DNA from: Candidatus Thiodiazotropha sp. CDECU1
GTDB lineage: Bacteria > Pseudomonadota > Gammaproteobacteria > Chromatiales > Chromatiaceae
DNA length: 64,000 nucleotides
Assembly (NCBI RefSeq): GCF_963455295.1
Contig: NZ_OY734020.1
Location: 434,001-498,000, forward strand
Direction of reading: 5' to 3'
Below the pieces are notes generated by a model that saw only the letters and a program-made list of their open reading frames with translations, was not told the DNA's origin and made no database searches. Below are positions 42,001 to 49,689 of the stretch, one piece after another; the stretch's first letter is position 1, and every line of letters starts with the position of its first letter. Made by a program: the position numbers and the translations under genes.

Positions 42001-42238
42001 CGACGTCGGGCAAGGCGTACATCACTGCCTCAATGGGATAGGTGATGAGTTGCTCCACTTCCTCAGCGGCTAATCCCTGTGCTTCGGTGTTGATCTGTAC
42101 CTGGATATTGGTGACATCGGGAAAGGCATCCAGATTGAGCCGGGGTATCAGGGCGACGGCAGCACCCAACGCAGCCAGCAAGCTAAGCACCACCAACAGA
42201 CGGTTGGCGACAGACCAGTCGATAAGTCGATTGAGCAT
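39011..42238 (-). CDS. czcA: Heavy-metal RND efflux pump, CzcA/CusA family
   Basis: Proton-driven inner-membrane pump of a tripartite metal exporter, 1075 aa with twelve membrane helices and two large periplasmic loops. It opens MLNRLIDWSVANRLLVVLSLL and the first loop begins LNLDAFPDVTNIQVQINTEAQG, the HME-RND hallmark. The TM4 segment reads GLAIAIGMMVDGSVVMMEN, keeping the proton-relay Asp of the divalent-cation types rather than the methionine relay of CusA, although the exact ion cannot be fixed. A ~45-residue acidic insertion (HPDPTHEEAAKEEQAPGD) follows TM4. Overlaps the next lipoprotein gene and follows czcB by 9 bp. Confidence 0.92.
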   Translation of the reverse strand: MLNRLIDWSVANRLLVVLSLLAALGAAVALIPRLNLDAFPDVTNIQVQINTEAQGLAAEEVEQLITYPIEAVMYALPDVEEVRSISKTGLSVITVVFKEGTDIYFARQLVFERLQDAREQIPEGVGTPEMGPNTSGLGQIYQYILRSSDPEKYDAIALRSLNDWVVKLLLLPVDGITDVLSYGGEVRQYQVQVNPDRLLAYGITIDGIAEAIEENNRNAGGWYLDRGAEQLVIRGVGWLRAGEDGLHDIASIPLREEDGVVVQVRDIGQVVFGGEIRQGAVTMTHRNSEGKPESLGEVVAGIVLKRLGANTKTTIDSVKERMPAIQQALPDGVTIEPFYDQADLVEQAVETVSRALTEALVLIVVVLLLFLLNIRATLLVLISVPLSVGLALTAMSYWGLSANLMSLGGLAIAIGMMVDGSVVMMENIFKHLSHPDPTHEEAAKEEQAPGDADPYDAAQDRRGIPLRIQEAAREVGRPVFYAVVIIIVVFAPLFTLEGVEGKLFQPMAISIVLAMLTSLVVALVVMPALSTYAFQRAVKHRNSPIFHPLEWLYRHSLRFALKVKWLVVLVAVAMFAAAMMLLPRLGTEFVPELEEGTLNIRVTLAPSTSLNTALGVAAQLEKILMAFPEVTYASSRVGRPELGGDPEPVSNIEIFVGLMPVSEWTSAKDRFALQKQFEKALSIHPGLLFTFSQPIATRVDELLSGVKAQLAIKLFGPNLNVLVEKGKAIEALARTVQGTRAVEMEQITGEAQLTVRPKREVLARYGIPVSQVMDLVSDGIGGTEAGQVIQGNERYDITVRLGESYRKNTVALKELVLQAPGGAWVRLGEVADVVIESGPPQIRRDDVQRRVVIQSNVDGRDMGGLVTELRERIAGEIKLPPGYSVVFGGQFENQERAQQRLMIVVPLSLGLIFLLLYFAFHSVGQALLIMLNVPLALIGGVAALYGTGQYLSVPGSIGFIALFGVAVLNGVVMVNAINQNVEGGMPLSDSVFRGALSRLRPVLMTAAIAALGLIPMLLSTGVGSEVQRPLATVVVGGLVSSTLLTLFVLPSLYQVFSKGAQSTPENGQTRKRQSS

Positions 42239-42247
42239 ACCGGCCTC

Positions 42248-43444
42248 CTAGTGGTTGTGAACGTCGAAACCGGACTTAGCTAGTTCCGATTGCACAAAGA
42301 AGGCCCCCTGAGTGACCACACGCGTACCGGGTGACAGTCCCACGATTACAGCCAGCCCCGGCAATTGCCGAACCACTTCGACCTCTTTTGGCTCGAATTC
42401 GCCTGGCTCCTCTTCCACAAAAACCTGCCAATCACCATCAGGACTGCGCAAGACCGCTTCCAGTGGCAGGGTGAGGGCGGTTTGCCCTGACGTACCGGTC
42501 TGAATTCTTACAGTCACGAATTGACCGGGATGAATTTTGTCTTCCGGATTTGGAATCTCCAGACGAACGGCCAAGGTGCGAGTTGTCTCATCCAGTGCGT
42601 GATGAATCTGGATGACTTTGCCATCGATCCATGCGTCTCCCACGAGCACCCGTGCGGACGCATCAATGTTGAGCTGGGAAACGAATTGAGGGTTAATACG
42701 GGCTTCGACCCAGAGACTGGATTCGTCAGTGAGCTCAAATAACAAATCCCCAGGGTCCACCATTTGGCCTGTAAGGAAATCGTCACGAATGACAGTGCCA
42801 TCCTGGGGTGACAGCAGCGTAAAACGACCATCTGCTTGGGTGATATTGCCTGTATGGATCAACTGATCAGTCTGTTTGGAGGTTAAGCCATAGGCCAGCA
42901 GTTTGGCTTGAGCCTGTTGAAAGGCCACTCGGGCTTCAAGATAGCGCCGCTCAGAGACAACTTTCTTCCCCAAATCTTTCACCCGTTGCCACTCTTTTGC
43001 GGCAACTAGCAGCTCCCCTTGTGCTTCGGCCATCGAGACGCTGGACAAGGTTACAAGCGGTTGCCCTACAGCGACAGGATCTCCGAGGCGAGCATGGCGC
43101 GTGACAACCTGAGCTTCGATACGAGGTGTAACCTGGCTGGAGGCATAGGCGTTGAGTCGGATCTCACCCGGTGCTTCTATCTCTGTAGGAACGGATCGCG
43201 CTGTTAAGGTGTCCACTACAATTCCGGCACTATGGCGTTGTTCATTATTAAGATGGACGCGGTTTTCCTCTTCATGTCCGTGCTCATCCTTATGTTCATC
43301 TTCGTGCCCGTGTTCATCCTTATGCTCACCTCTGTGTTCTTCTGTCACTTCTTCAGCGTGATCATGTTCTTCCGCAGCAGTAAGTGGATGGGTGTAAAAG
43401 AAGATCAGGGCCAGGAGACAAAGGCTCCAGTTTCGAATGTTCAT
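42248..43444 (-). CDS. czcB: Metal efflux membrane-fusion protein with His-rich N-terminus
   Basis: Periplasmic adaptor between CzcA and CzcC, 398 aa. After a signal peptide (about 1-24) comes a His/Glu-rich segment (about 25-62, repeated DEHGHE units) that can bind metal. The lipoyl/hairpin region (SSVSMAEAQGELLVAAKEWQRV) and beta-barrel (VRIQTGTSGQTALTLPLEAVL) follow as in CzcB/CusB. The methionine triplet of CusB is absent, favouring Zn/Cd/Co/Ni type export. The His-rich block lies at the same place as in other czcB proteins. Fits tightly between czcC and czcA. Confidence 0.9.
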   Translation of the reverse strand: MNIRNWSLCLLALIFFYTHPLTAAEEHDHAEEVTEEHRGEHKDEHGHEDEHKDEHGHEEENRVHLNNEQRHSAGIVVDTLTARSVPTEIEAPGEIRLNAYASSQVTPRIEAQVVTRHARLGDPVAVGQPLVTLSSVSMAEAQGELLVAAKEWQRVKDLGKKVVSERRYLEARVAFQQAQAKLLAYGLTSKQTDQLIHTGNITQADGRFTLLSPQDGTVIRDDFLTGQMVDPGDLLFELTDESSLWVEARINPQFVSQLNIDASARVLVGDAWIDGKVIQIHHALDETTRTLAVRLEIPNPEDKIHPGQFVTVRIQTGTSGQTALTLPLEAVLRSPDGDWQVFVEEEPGEFEPKEVEVVRQLPGLAVIVGLSPGTRVVTQGAFFVQSELAKSGFDVHNH

Positions 43445-43447
43445 TGT

Positions 43448-44713
43448 CTACTGCTCCTCTGACGTTTCATTCAGCCATTTATTCAAGTTTCCAGATGCGC
43501 TCAACCACTCAACCCAGGCGCTCCACAGATTGCCGTGAAGTTCAACTCCGGCGATTTGGGTGTCCAGTGTTTGTTGGATCTGTAGAAGGTAGTCAGTGGT
43601 GCTGATCTCACCGGCTTGCCACTGGGCTTCCAGCAATTCAATACGCTGTTGCAAACTGGGCTGCCCATGGGACAACCAGAAGGACCAGGCGCGAGCTACT
43701 AACTTGTAGCGCTCTTGGGCACCTTTCAACCTGGCCAGTACACTCAGGTAAGCCTGTTGAGCCTCCTGCTCTGCTTGCAGCGCTTCTGCCTGTGTGGCAT
43801 CAACGTTGCTTCGAAAACTGTTTCTGACTTGAAGTGGAATAGAGAACGAGAGTGCAACCAAGTTTTCTTGGTCTTCACGTCCAGCGGTCAAGCCGAATGT
43901 AGGGTCCGCCTTGCGTTCCTGGTCAGATGCACGAATTTTTTGCCGAGCTACCTGTGCCATCTGGTAAGCAGTTTGGACTTGTGGATGATTCCGAGCGAGA
44001 GTTGCTTCATCCTGGGTGCTGGGAAGAGTTGTAGGCAATTGGTCAGGAAACTTGATGCTGCTTTTCAACATCTGCCCACTAAGGCTGAAAAAATCGCTTC
44101 TCGCCTGGATGAGTTCAGAGCCATTTCCGGCATGTTGCATAACCGCTTCCGCCAGTGACAGGCGTGCCAACTCTAGCTCCGACTGAGGTATGTCACCTGC
44201 GGCATAACGTCGCTCTGCAAGTTTAGTGAAACGCTCCAATATCTTGGTGCGGTGTTTGGAAAACGTGGTGATCTCATGGTGTACGGCGATTCTCCCTACG
44301 GTGTCGAGAAGCTCGGAGGTTTTTGTCAACCGTAGGACGTCAACATGTGCTTGGGCTGATGCGAATTCTGCCCGAGCCACCTGTTCAAACGCACTCTGTT
44401 TGTCGTGCCAGTCGATGGTCTGACTGATACCGAGGGTGTAGATATTAATGTCAGTACGTTCAGCCTCCAGTTCCAACTCAGGATTGTTTAGCGGCAAACC
44501 AGCACCGGCAAGACGAGCCCGGGTCGCTTCCATTGCGGCCTTAGCTGCTTGTATCTCCGGGTTAATTTCAAGAGCACTGTTGACGATGTCAGCCAGTTGT
44601 TGAATATCCTCGCTATGTGATGACTCCGTCTTTGAGAGCGCCGATGGCGTCCAGGCAATCAGTGATAACAGGCAGGCTAACAGGCCTGCACGCATGCAGA
44701 TAGAAAACGGCAT
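43448..44713 (-). CDS. czcC: TolC-family outer-membrane efflux channel CzcC
   Basis: 421-aa outer-membrane factor. A signal peptide (about 1-27, ending ALSK) is followed by two OEP helical repeats: IVNSALEINPEIQAAKAAMEATRARLAGAGLPLNNPELELEAE is the classical first repeat start, and ATLARNHPQVQTAYQMAQVARQKI the second. Ends with the WVEWLSASGNLNKWLN segment. Stop and the next start are separated by three bases. Completes the czcCBA tripartite exporter. Confidence 0.9.
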   Translation of the reverse strand: MPFSICMRAGLLACLLSLIAWTPSALSKTESSHSEDIQQLADIVNSALEINPEIQAAKAAMEATRARLAGAGLPLNNPELELEAERTDINIYTLGISQTIDWHDKQSAFEQVARAEFASAQAHVDVLRLTKTSELLDTVGRIAVHHEITTFSKHRTKILERFTKLAERRYAAGDIPQSELELARLSLAEAVMQHAGNGSELIQARSDFFSLSGQMLKSSIKFPDQLPTTLPSTQDEATLARNHPQVQTAYQMAQVARQKIRASDQERKADPTFGLTAGREDQENLVALSFSIPLQVRNSFRSNVDATQAEALQAEQEAQQAYLSVLARLKGAQERYKLVARAWSFWLSHGQPSLQQRIELLEAQWQAGEISTTDYLLQIQQTLDTQIAGVELHGNLWSAWVEWLSASGNLNKWLNETSEEQ

Positions 44714-44813
44714 AATCTGAGTTCCGTTGTATCGTTAGAAACGATTGCCTGCTATGAACGCCGTCTGATATGTAGCTAGCAGGCGGTTAGGCAGGCACCA
44801 AATATGGTGGAAA

Positions 44814-45128
44814 TCAGGCTGCGATTGGAGGTCGGAGAACTGAGGGCGGAAAGAAGGAAACTAACGAAACAGAATAGGACGCAGGAACAATGCCTAGATC
44901 GGCTTCTAGGTTAAAAGTTTCAGTGCTGTTCAGACCGAGCAAATGGAGAACACCGTGGCAGCAGTGGTCACAACCAACCGCGTCATCGGTATCACTCTGA
45001 TTATTCACGTGTTCGCCAATAATGTGAATATGGTCTGACGCTAGATCGTTGTGCACATCAGCTGCCATCGCCATCCCATAACCGAGGATGGACACGACTA
45101 GCCATGTGACAAGGAAACGACGAAGCAT
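44814..45128 (-). CDS. CzcI-like periplasmic metal-binding peptide
   Basis: 104-aa exported protein: signal peptide ending near residue 22 (YGMAMAAD), then a short domain with HNDLASDHIHIIGEH and CDHCCHGVLHLLG, giving clustered His and Cys for metal binding. Small proteins like this (CzcI family) precede czcCBA in many proteobacteria and tune the response to metal. It is the first gene of the operon, with a promoter 32-60 bp upstream. Confidence 0.72.
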   Translation of the reverse strand: MLRRFLVTWLVVSILGYGMAMAADVHNDLASDHIHIIGEHVNNQSDTDDAVGCDHCCHGVLHLLGLNSTETFNLEADLGIVPASYSVSLVSFFPPSVLRPPIAA

Positions 45129-45159
45129 AGACAGTTATCAGTTAATGTAAAACATCCTC

Positions 45160-45188
45160 AATCTAGAGTGATCGACATATTAAGTCAA
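45160..45188 (-). promoter_or_regulatory. Sigma-70 type promoter of the czc operon
   Basis: On the minus strand TTGACT (45188-45183) and TAGATT (45165-45160) are separated by 17 bp. The transcript would start near 45153, 25 nt before the first gene's ATG. No recognisable CzcR or MerR operator was identified around it. Confidence 0.55.
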
Positions 45189-45363
45189 CTTATTGACCGA
45201 AGATAGGGAGTACAGAAGAATCTTGCTCCTAATGCATCATCAGTTTAGAAACAGTGAATCCATGCAGATTAAACTAAAGTTTTTCAATGGATTAGAATTT
45301 TTATTGGTGTCTACAACTGTGCACAAAAAACAGAGTGAAACGGATTGGTAGTCTTTTAGGTCG

Positions 45364-45582
45364 TTAGTGATCGCAACAATTACGATCGCCAATCTGGATA
45401 GGAGGACATTTCACCGTTCCGTAAGAACAAAATACACAACAATCTCCCTTCATGGGACGTAACAGTTTCTTGCAGTTTTCACATTCGTAAAACCATTGGC
45501 ATGCATCGGTCGGCATTATTTCGGTTTTCTGATAGCCGCAATGGGGGCAGGTGAGAGTGGATTCTAGGATGACCTGTTTCAT
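45364..45582 (-). CDS. GDCCVxC-domain cysteine-rich protein
   Basis: 72-aa cytosolic protein with CPHCGYQ, CENCKKLL, GDCCVFCSYGTVKCPP and a final CCDH: eleven cysteines that suggest zinc or other thiophilic-metal binding. It belongs to the GDCCVxC-domain family, members of which are often selenoproteins; here all positions are Cys. The start at 45582 is preferred because it gives the family's N-terminus MKQVILESTLTCP; longer frames upstream lack similarity. Located beside the metal-efflux operon, consistent with a metal or mercury-type stress role (inference). Confidence 0.8.
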   Translation of the reverse strand: MKQVILESTLTCPHCGYQKTEIMPTDACQWFYECENCKKLLRPMKGDCCVFCSYGTVKCPPIQIGDRNCCDH

Positions 45583-46001
45583 ATCGTATCTAGCAACTGT
45601 GTGCGAAAGTGGCAGCGCTACAATTATCCAGCTCTGTAACTCTCTGAGAAACGGGGGAGAATACAGCAAAGAGAAGGCTTCTGGGCGGACTGTCTGCACG
45701 CCATTTATTTCCTAGTGCATCGACTATCCATCTGAAAGCGGATTTAACTAGCTGATTAGAAGTCGGTTTATAGTGTTCATCATTAACGAAATTCGCAATT
45801 GCAAAATTTGGAGCGTCCGCTTTTTAGGTTTATTAATTTGGTCAATAGCTACCCCTACCTTCCGCTCTTGGCCGCCTCATGTCTATTGCATTGCACAATC
45901 AGAGGGGCTGCTTTTGAGAAAACCGCCATGAAAAACCCCTCCTTGGCGGGGTAATGCTGAGCAGTTCTGATCAGCGCCAGAGCGAAAATTGAAGAGTACG
46001 T
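45583..46001. other. Intergenic region between the GDCCVxC and GYD genes
   Basis: Holds the terminator at 45931-45952 for the GYD gene and the upstream region of the GDCCVxC gene. No coding signal otherwise; AT-rich from 45720 to 45850. Confidence 0.45.
45931..45952 (-). terminator. Rho-independent terminator after the GYD-domain gene
   Basis: Minus strand ACCCCGCCAAGGAGGGGT followed by a run of T: a compact stem CCCC/GGGG with internal GCC/AGG, 50 bp past the stop. Confidence 0.65.
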
Positions 46002-46289
46002 CTATAAGTTCTCGACAAGCTTTCTCATACCCTCCACTGAGTACGCCCGCATTGATTCCGTCCGGATATTGCCGAGGGAGCCTACCTTCAGTAGTGCCGC
46101 TGTAGCCGCTTCGTCGCTCCCCTCCAAGATCACGACCATGTCATAATGCCCGACAGTGTAGTAGACGCCCACAACTGTTAACCCCATTTGTTCTGCGAGT
46201 ACCTTGAAAGCTTCGTACCGATCCGGTGATTCTTTCACATTTCGGATTCCTTGGTCCGTAAAGTTCACAAGAGTGATATGCGTAGACAT
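46002..46289 (-). CDS. GYD-domain protein
   Basis: 95-aa small ferredoxin-like-fold protein with the family's signature order: ITLVNFTDQGIRNVKES near the start, VVGVYYTVGHYDMVVILEGSDEAA in the middle (H-Y-D in place of G-Y-D), and a hydrophobic end. GYD proteins are oligomeric proteins of unknown function. The start at 46289 follows a strong GAGGAGG; a longer in-frame version from 46376 would add a basic stretch without similarity. Single gene with its own terminator. Confidence 0.85.
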   Translation of the reverse strand: MSTHITLVNFTDQGIRNVKESPDRYEAFKVLAEQMGLTVVGVYYTVGHYDMVVILEGSDEAATAALLKVGSLGNIRTESMRAYSVEGMRKLVENL

Positions 46290-46858
46290 AATTTCATCCT
46301 CCTCTGTTGAAGAATACTGTTTTGACGATCGCCTGCTTATTGTTCTTGATCGATGACCCTCGTGCTTCTTGAGCATTCAATTATTCGACGTCTATAGAGA
46401 GTGGCAGAAGCCGATACATTGCGATGATGAGATATCTGACAAGACTCCTTGCCCAAAGGAGAGCATAGCTCACTGGAGAAAAGATACGAGGTAATCATTG
46501 TGTGAACCAATCAGGATCGATTTACTACTCGCGCATGATCAACCTTCCCGCCTATCGTCCTGATGGTGGCCAATTAGTCCGGTCTTGGCCGGAAGCCGAA
46601 GTAAGTCTATAGCCCATCTGACACTAACTGTCAGATCAAATCTGAATTTATACTCCTTAGCTGTCCCAATTCAGCGTTGTCTGACCTGATACCCCTTATC
46701 ATATTAAGAACCGACTGCTACAGTTAAGCAATCTGGCTGGATACTCTCCCTATTTACGCCTGTCGCTGATTTTCCCTGATATAACAGTGTCAATCTCCAC
46801 AACTCATGCGAACCTCGTTGACGGGCCGTTTCATTTATTGGCTAAGGCCCGACTTCCG
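46290..46858. other. Gene-poor region
   Basis: About 570 bp without a recognisable gene on either strand. No terminator, RNA structure or repeat stood out apart from the sequence around the small ORF to the right. Confidence 0.4.
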
Positions 46859-47026
46859 CTAACTGTCGCTCACCACGATATTACTAGCCGGCGCTATTAC
46901 ATCCATTCTACTGCCATCATCAAACTCAAGCGTCAACGGAACCGAATCGCCATTGTTGATGACCCTGGTGGTCGAGAAAGCACTCAGGCTCAAGCCCAAC
47001 AAAATTTCTTTCAACCTTTCTATCAT
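46859..47026 (-). CDS. Possible small exported ORF or relic, 55 aa
   Basis: A 55-codon frame beginning MIERLKEILLGLSLSAFS, then VINNGDSVPLTLEFDDGSRMDVIAPASNIVVSDS: a hydrophobic start followed by a beta-rich, protein-like stretch. No Shine-Dalgarno sequence is present, and the start codon touches the dispersed repeat at 47028-47048. It may be the 5' remnant of a larger decayed gene. Confidence 0.35.
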   Translation of the reverse strand: MIERLKEILLGLSLSAFSTTRVINNGDSVPLTLEFDDGSRMDVIAPASNIVVSDS

Positions 47027-47027
47027 T

Positions 47028-47048
47028 ATTAGTATTAACAGGCCCTGG
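47028..47048 (+). repeat. Copy of the ATTAGTRTTAACAGGCCCT intergenic repeat
   Basis: ATTAGTATTAACAGGCCCTGG differs from the 22163-22195 core at two or three positions. It lies about 80 bp downstream of the TlpA gene end. Confidence 0.6.
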
Positions 47049-47128
47049 TTACCTTAGACTTGAAGAAGTCTGCGACAGAGAGTGGAACAGTGCCCACTCA
47101 CACGATACCGAAGCATAGATAGAATATG

Positions 47129-47725
47129 TCAACCTGATGCTTCTTGGTCGACCCTTACATTCAAGCAGTCGTTCAATAACTCCAATACTGGTTTGCTTTC
47201 CCAATCCACACCGCCAATCAAAACACCTTTTACCAGTCCTTGTTGGTCGACAAACAGCGTCTGGGGCAGCGCGCCAATACGGTGGTCATGGGAGATCTTG
47301 CCGAAACGGTCGGCAGCGACCGGCAGATTGGTTATTTCATGGGTTCGATAGAAACGCTCCGCTTCCGATAATCCTTTTCCATCCCTAACCAAGGGCAGTA
47401 TCAGCAACCGGTCACTGGAGATGCGTCCCTGCAGCCGGTCAAGGGAGGGCATCTCCTCTCTGCATGGGGTACACCAGGTGGTCCAGAAATTGACAAGCAG
47501 GGCGCGTGGGCCGGGAAGAGAGGCCAAATCGATCTTTTCACCGCCATCGGTGGTAAACGCCTGCTTGGATACCGGTCTTGGGTCGGTGTAAGCGCGAAAA
47601 ATACCGCTACCGAAAGAGCGGCTTTCACAGGCTCCCGACGACACTGGCTCAGAGAGTGCGGCAATCGGAGATGCAATAAGCCAAAGCAGGATTGGTAGAA
47701 GGAGGCGAAGACTGGAAAGTGTCAC
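47129..47725 (-). CDS. TlpA/ResA-like periplasmic thioredoxin
   Basis: 198-aa exported thiol-disulfide oxidoreductase. A signal peptide (about 1-24) precedes a thioredoxin fold with the active site NFWTTWCTPCREEMPSL (WCTPC at about 83-87) and the cis-Pro region GALPQTLFVDQQG. An extra Cys near residue 33 precedes the fold. Proteins of this type reduce apocytochrome haem-binding cysteines or protect exported thiols. It is the third gene of the operon with a cytochrome c and a DUF302 protein; its start overlaps the DUF302 stop by four bases. Likely maturation factor for the cytochromes of this regulon. Confidence 0.88.
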   Translation of the reverse strand: MTLSSLRLLLPILLWLIASPIAALSEPVSSGACESRSFGSGIFRAYTDPRPVSKQAFTTDGGEKIDLASLPGPRALLVNFWTTWCTPCREEMPSLDRLQGRISSDRLLILPLVRDGKGLSEAERFYRTHEITNLPVAADRFGKISHDHRIGALPQTLFVDQQGLVKGVLIGGVDWESKPVLELLNDCLNVRVDQEASG

Positions 47726-48159
47726 TGGGCTGCTTTCTGAGCCAGCTCCGCCATTACCTGGTCCAACTCATCCAGCAGGCTACAGTTTTGCAAGCTATAA
47801 GTGTTGCGCAATGCGCTGGGTTTGCGATAGATCACTTGGGTACCCACGTCGTCCTGGAAAACGGCTATCTTCAGGGGCAGTTCCAGACCGGCGGCGGGGT
47901 CGTGCCACATGATGCGTGAATTGTGACTGGTTTTTCCGAAAGCGATAACCTGCTTTACGGAATCCTTGTCCCCATGGTCATACACCGAAAAGATCTTGAA
48001 ACGCATTTGCTCAAGCTGCATTTTTAAGCTTTCCAGGATCTCCGCTGCGGAGTTTTTGGCATTGATTGTTACCACACCGCTGTCGGCCGCAAACACAGGA
48101 GAGGAGATAAACATAATGAGTAATAGGGGTAATATGATTCGATTGCACAAGCGGGTCAT
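47722..48159 (-). CDS. DUF302-domain periplasmic protein
   Basis: 145-aa exported protein with a signal peptide ending near residue 25 (FAAD). The DUF302 core reads AAEILESLKMQLEQMRFKIFSVYDHG ... MWHDPAAGLELPLKIAVFQDDVGTQVIYRKP, where the P-L-K-I-x-V-x-x-D and Y-x-x-P elements are family-typical. Its biochemical role is unknown; it often sits beside cytochrome or sulfur-oxidation genes. Placed between a monohaem cytochrome c and a TlpA gene in a sigma-54 controlled operon. Confidence 0.85.
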   Translation of the reverse strand: MTRLCNRIILPLLLIMFISSPVFAADSGVVTINAKNSAAEILESLKMQLEQMRFKIFSVYDHGDKDSVKQVIAFGKTSHNSRIMWHDPAAGLELPLKIAVFQDDVGTQVIYRKPSALRNTYSLQNCSLLDELDQVMAELAQKAAQ

Positions 48160-48198
48160 GATTCACGATCTCCTTACTGCTGGAGCTGAAAATAACTT

Positions 48199-48621
48199 TT
48201 ATTTTAGAGACTTCAGGAATTCGATCACATTCTTCCGTTGTTTATCGCTCATAGCAGGCACACCAACAACGGGAAATGCCATTTTGTTACCGGGTACAAG
48301 CGCCTTTGGATCCTGCAAATAAGCATCGAGGGTGGTTTCATCCCAAACGATTGAATCCGCTTTGCTCAAATGGGCTTCGGAGTATTGATAACCTTCAACC
48401 GCACCGGCAGACCTGCCGTAGACACCCCACAGCGGGGGGCCGACTCTGTTCTGCTTGTCTTCGGTTATGTCATGGCATGCGAAACATTGCTTAATGGCAA
48501 CTTTCTTACCTCTTTTTACCATTTTTTTTATCGCCTTGGCTTCATCCATTGCCATAACGTCAACGCTAGCCATAGGAAAAGCGATTGCAGCAGCCAAGAC
48601 TACCAGAGCATACTTCTTCAT
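48199..48621 (-). CDS. Class I c-type cytochrome (monohaem)
   Basis: 140-aa periplasmic electron carrier. A signal peptide (about 1-24) is followed by the haem site KQCFACHDI (C-x-x-C-H) and the Met ligand in VPGNKMAFPVVGVP, with the closing helix DKQRKNVIEFLKSLK. The pattern GPPLWGVYGRSAGAVEGYQYS is that of mitochondrial-type cytochrome c2 soluble carriers. AGGAG precedes the ATG. First gene of the cytochrome c-DUF302-TlpA operon, about 100 nt downstream of the sigma-54 promoter, and a probable soluble partner of the dodecahaem system. Confidence 0.92.
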   Translation of the reverse strand: MKKYALVVLAAAIAFPMASVDVMAMDEAKAIKKMVKRGKKVAIKQCFACHDITEDKQNRVGPPLWGVYGRSAGAVEGYQYSEAHLSKADSIVWDETTLDAYLQDPKALVPGNKMAFPVVGVPAMSDKQRKNVIEFLKSLK

Positions 48622-48728
48622 GAAAAAACTCCTAAACCAGAAACTTGTAGTGATAGAGACGATGGTCCCTCGCGGGCAATTTACAAACCTCTTTTAGAGG
48701 GACATAGACTTTGATGACTAATTCAATT

Positions 48729-48744
48729 TGCAAGAACTATACCA
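48729..48744 (-). promoter_or_regulatory. Sigma-54 (RpoN) promoter
   Basis: On the minus strand TGGTATAGTTCTTGCA, with GG at -24, GC at -12 and ten bases between. It shares TGGTAT and CTTGC with the promoter at 19536-19551. The -12 element is about 199 bp from the perfect palindrome; the transcript would start near 48718, about 97 nt before the cytochrome ATG. Confidence 0.75.
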
Positions 48745-48822
48745 GAGCCAATCCAAAGCAGATGGAGAAGGATAAACGCCATCCGGGGGAGAGCTCCAAA
48801 GTGGTGTCAACTATCGAATAAT

Positions 48823-48972
48823 CGGGGATCATAGCGCGTTACAGGAGCTGCCTGCCTGGATGTTATTTGCTCTACTTCGAAAGATAACGATCCACTGCAG
48901 CGAGTCAGGTATCGAAAGTATTGAACGAATCGTTCAATTGGCTTCAGTTCGTGTGAACAGTCCGTTCCAGCC
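48823..48972 (-). promoter_or_regulatory. Enhancer-type activator site block of the cytochrome c operon
   Basis: Minus-strand copy of the block at 19297-19455: TGGAACGGACTGTTCAC (48969-48953), TTGAACGATTCGTTCAA (48937-48921), CTTTCGAAGTAG (48883-48872) and TGTAAC (48843-48838). The two palindromes are again 32 bp apart centre to centre, and the CTTTCG-TGTAAC distance is 40 bp in both. Only the gap between the second palindrome and CTTTCG differs (36 versus 46 bp). Confidence 0.8.
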
Positions 48973-49086
48973 ATTCAGGCAAACTGTAGGCATGGCATAT
49001 CTTTAAAAGGTATCATCCCTACCCATCTTGCGAGAGCACCCACCACGGGTGTTTCTGGCTCCAATTTCCTGATCAGGAGGCGTGGC

Positions 49087-49506
49087 GTGATATTGTTTAA
49101 AAAGCCATTGGATCAACGGCGCTGGATGTGGCTCATGATTGTCATTTCGGCGCTCCTTGACAGCATTGCTTTAGCGGCAAAGCCGCCTGTGTCCGAGCCC
49201 GGTGGAGAGCCTGTTGGACTCATGGGGGAGTGGTGTCGTGAGAAGAAGCGCAAGATCACCCAGTACACCGTAATGGATGGCAAGTTGTTCATCCGCGGTG
49301 GTCGCAGCGGGCAGACCCACGAGGCGGATCTCAGGTGCAATGATGCCTATACCGAGTGTGAGGCCAAAACTGTTCGTGGTTGGGGGACGCCGGTACGCGA
49401 AATCCTGCGCCTGGATGGGGACGAGATGAATCTCACCCGGATCTGGGGCGGAGCCTGGAAAGACAAAACCTACAACTTCACCTTTACCCGTTGTCCCAAG
49501 TGGTGA
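49087..49506 (+). CDS. Secreted hypothetical protein, 139 aa
   Basis: Predicted exported protein with an N-terminal hydrophobic segment (about 13-30) and a mature part with four cysteines (EWCREKKRK, LRCNDAYTEC, FTRCPKW), which could form two disulfides. GEWCREKKRKITQYTVMDGKLFIRGGR suggests a small beta-sandwich like lipocalin/META-type domains, but no family is recognised. GTG is the start, because AGGAGG is placed 6 nt upstream. It is divergent from the cytochrome operon across the 48.6-49.1 kb regulatory gap. Function unknown. Confidence 0.72.
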   Translation: MILFKKPLDQRRWMWLMIVISALLDSIALAAKPPVSEPGGEPVGLMGEWCREKKRKITQYTVMDGKLFIRGGRSGQTHEADLRCNDAYTECEAKTVRGWGTPVREILRLDGDEMNLTRIWGGAWKDKTYNFTFTRCPKW

Positions 49507-49689
49507 TCCTGTAACAATCGCCCTATCTACGGTATGTTAGAAGTAGCCTATTGGCTTAAAACCACTGCATAGACATGCACACCAAGCAATAGCAGTAGAT
49601 CTCATTTAAAAAAATATAGTATTACGGGCTATTGCCATTATGATTACAATGATTTTGGTCCCAGGATTTCCAACTTAGAGAAGACAACC

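Noticed and set aside
39011-42238. Copper/silver pump CusA
   Set aside because: The adaptor lacks the CusB methionines and the TM4 motif keeps an Asp as in divalent-cation pumps. A His-rich CzcB and a CzcI-like peptide accompany it.
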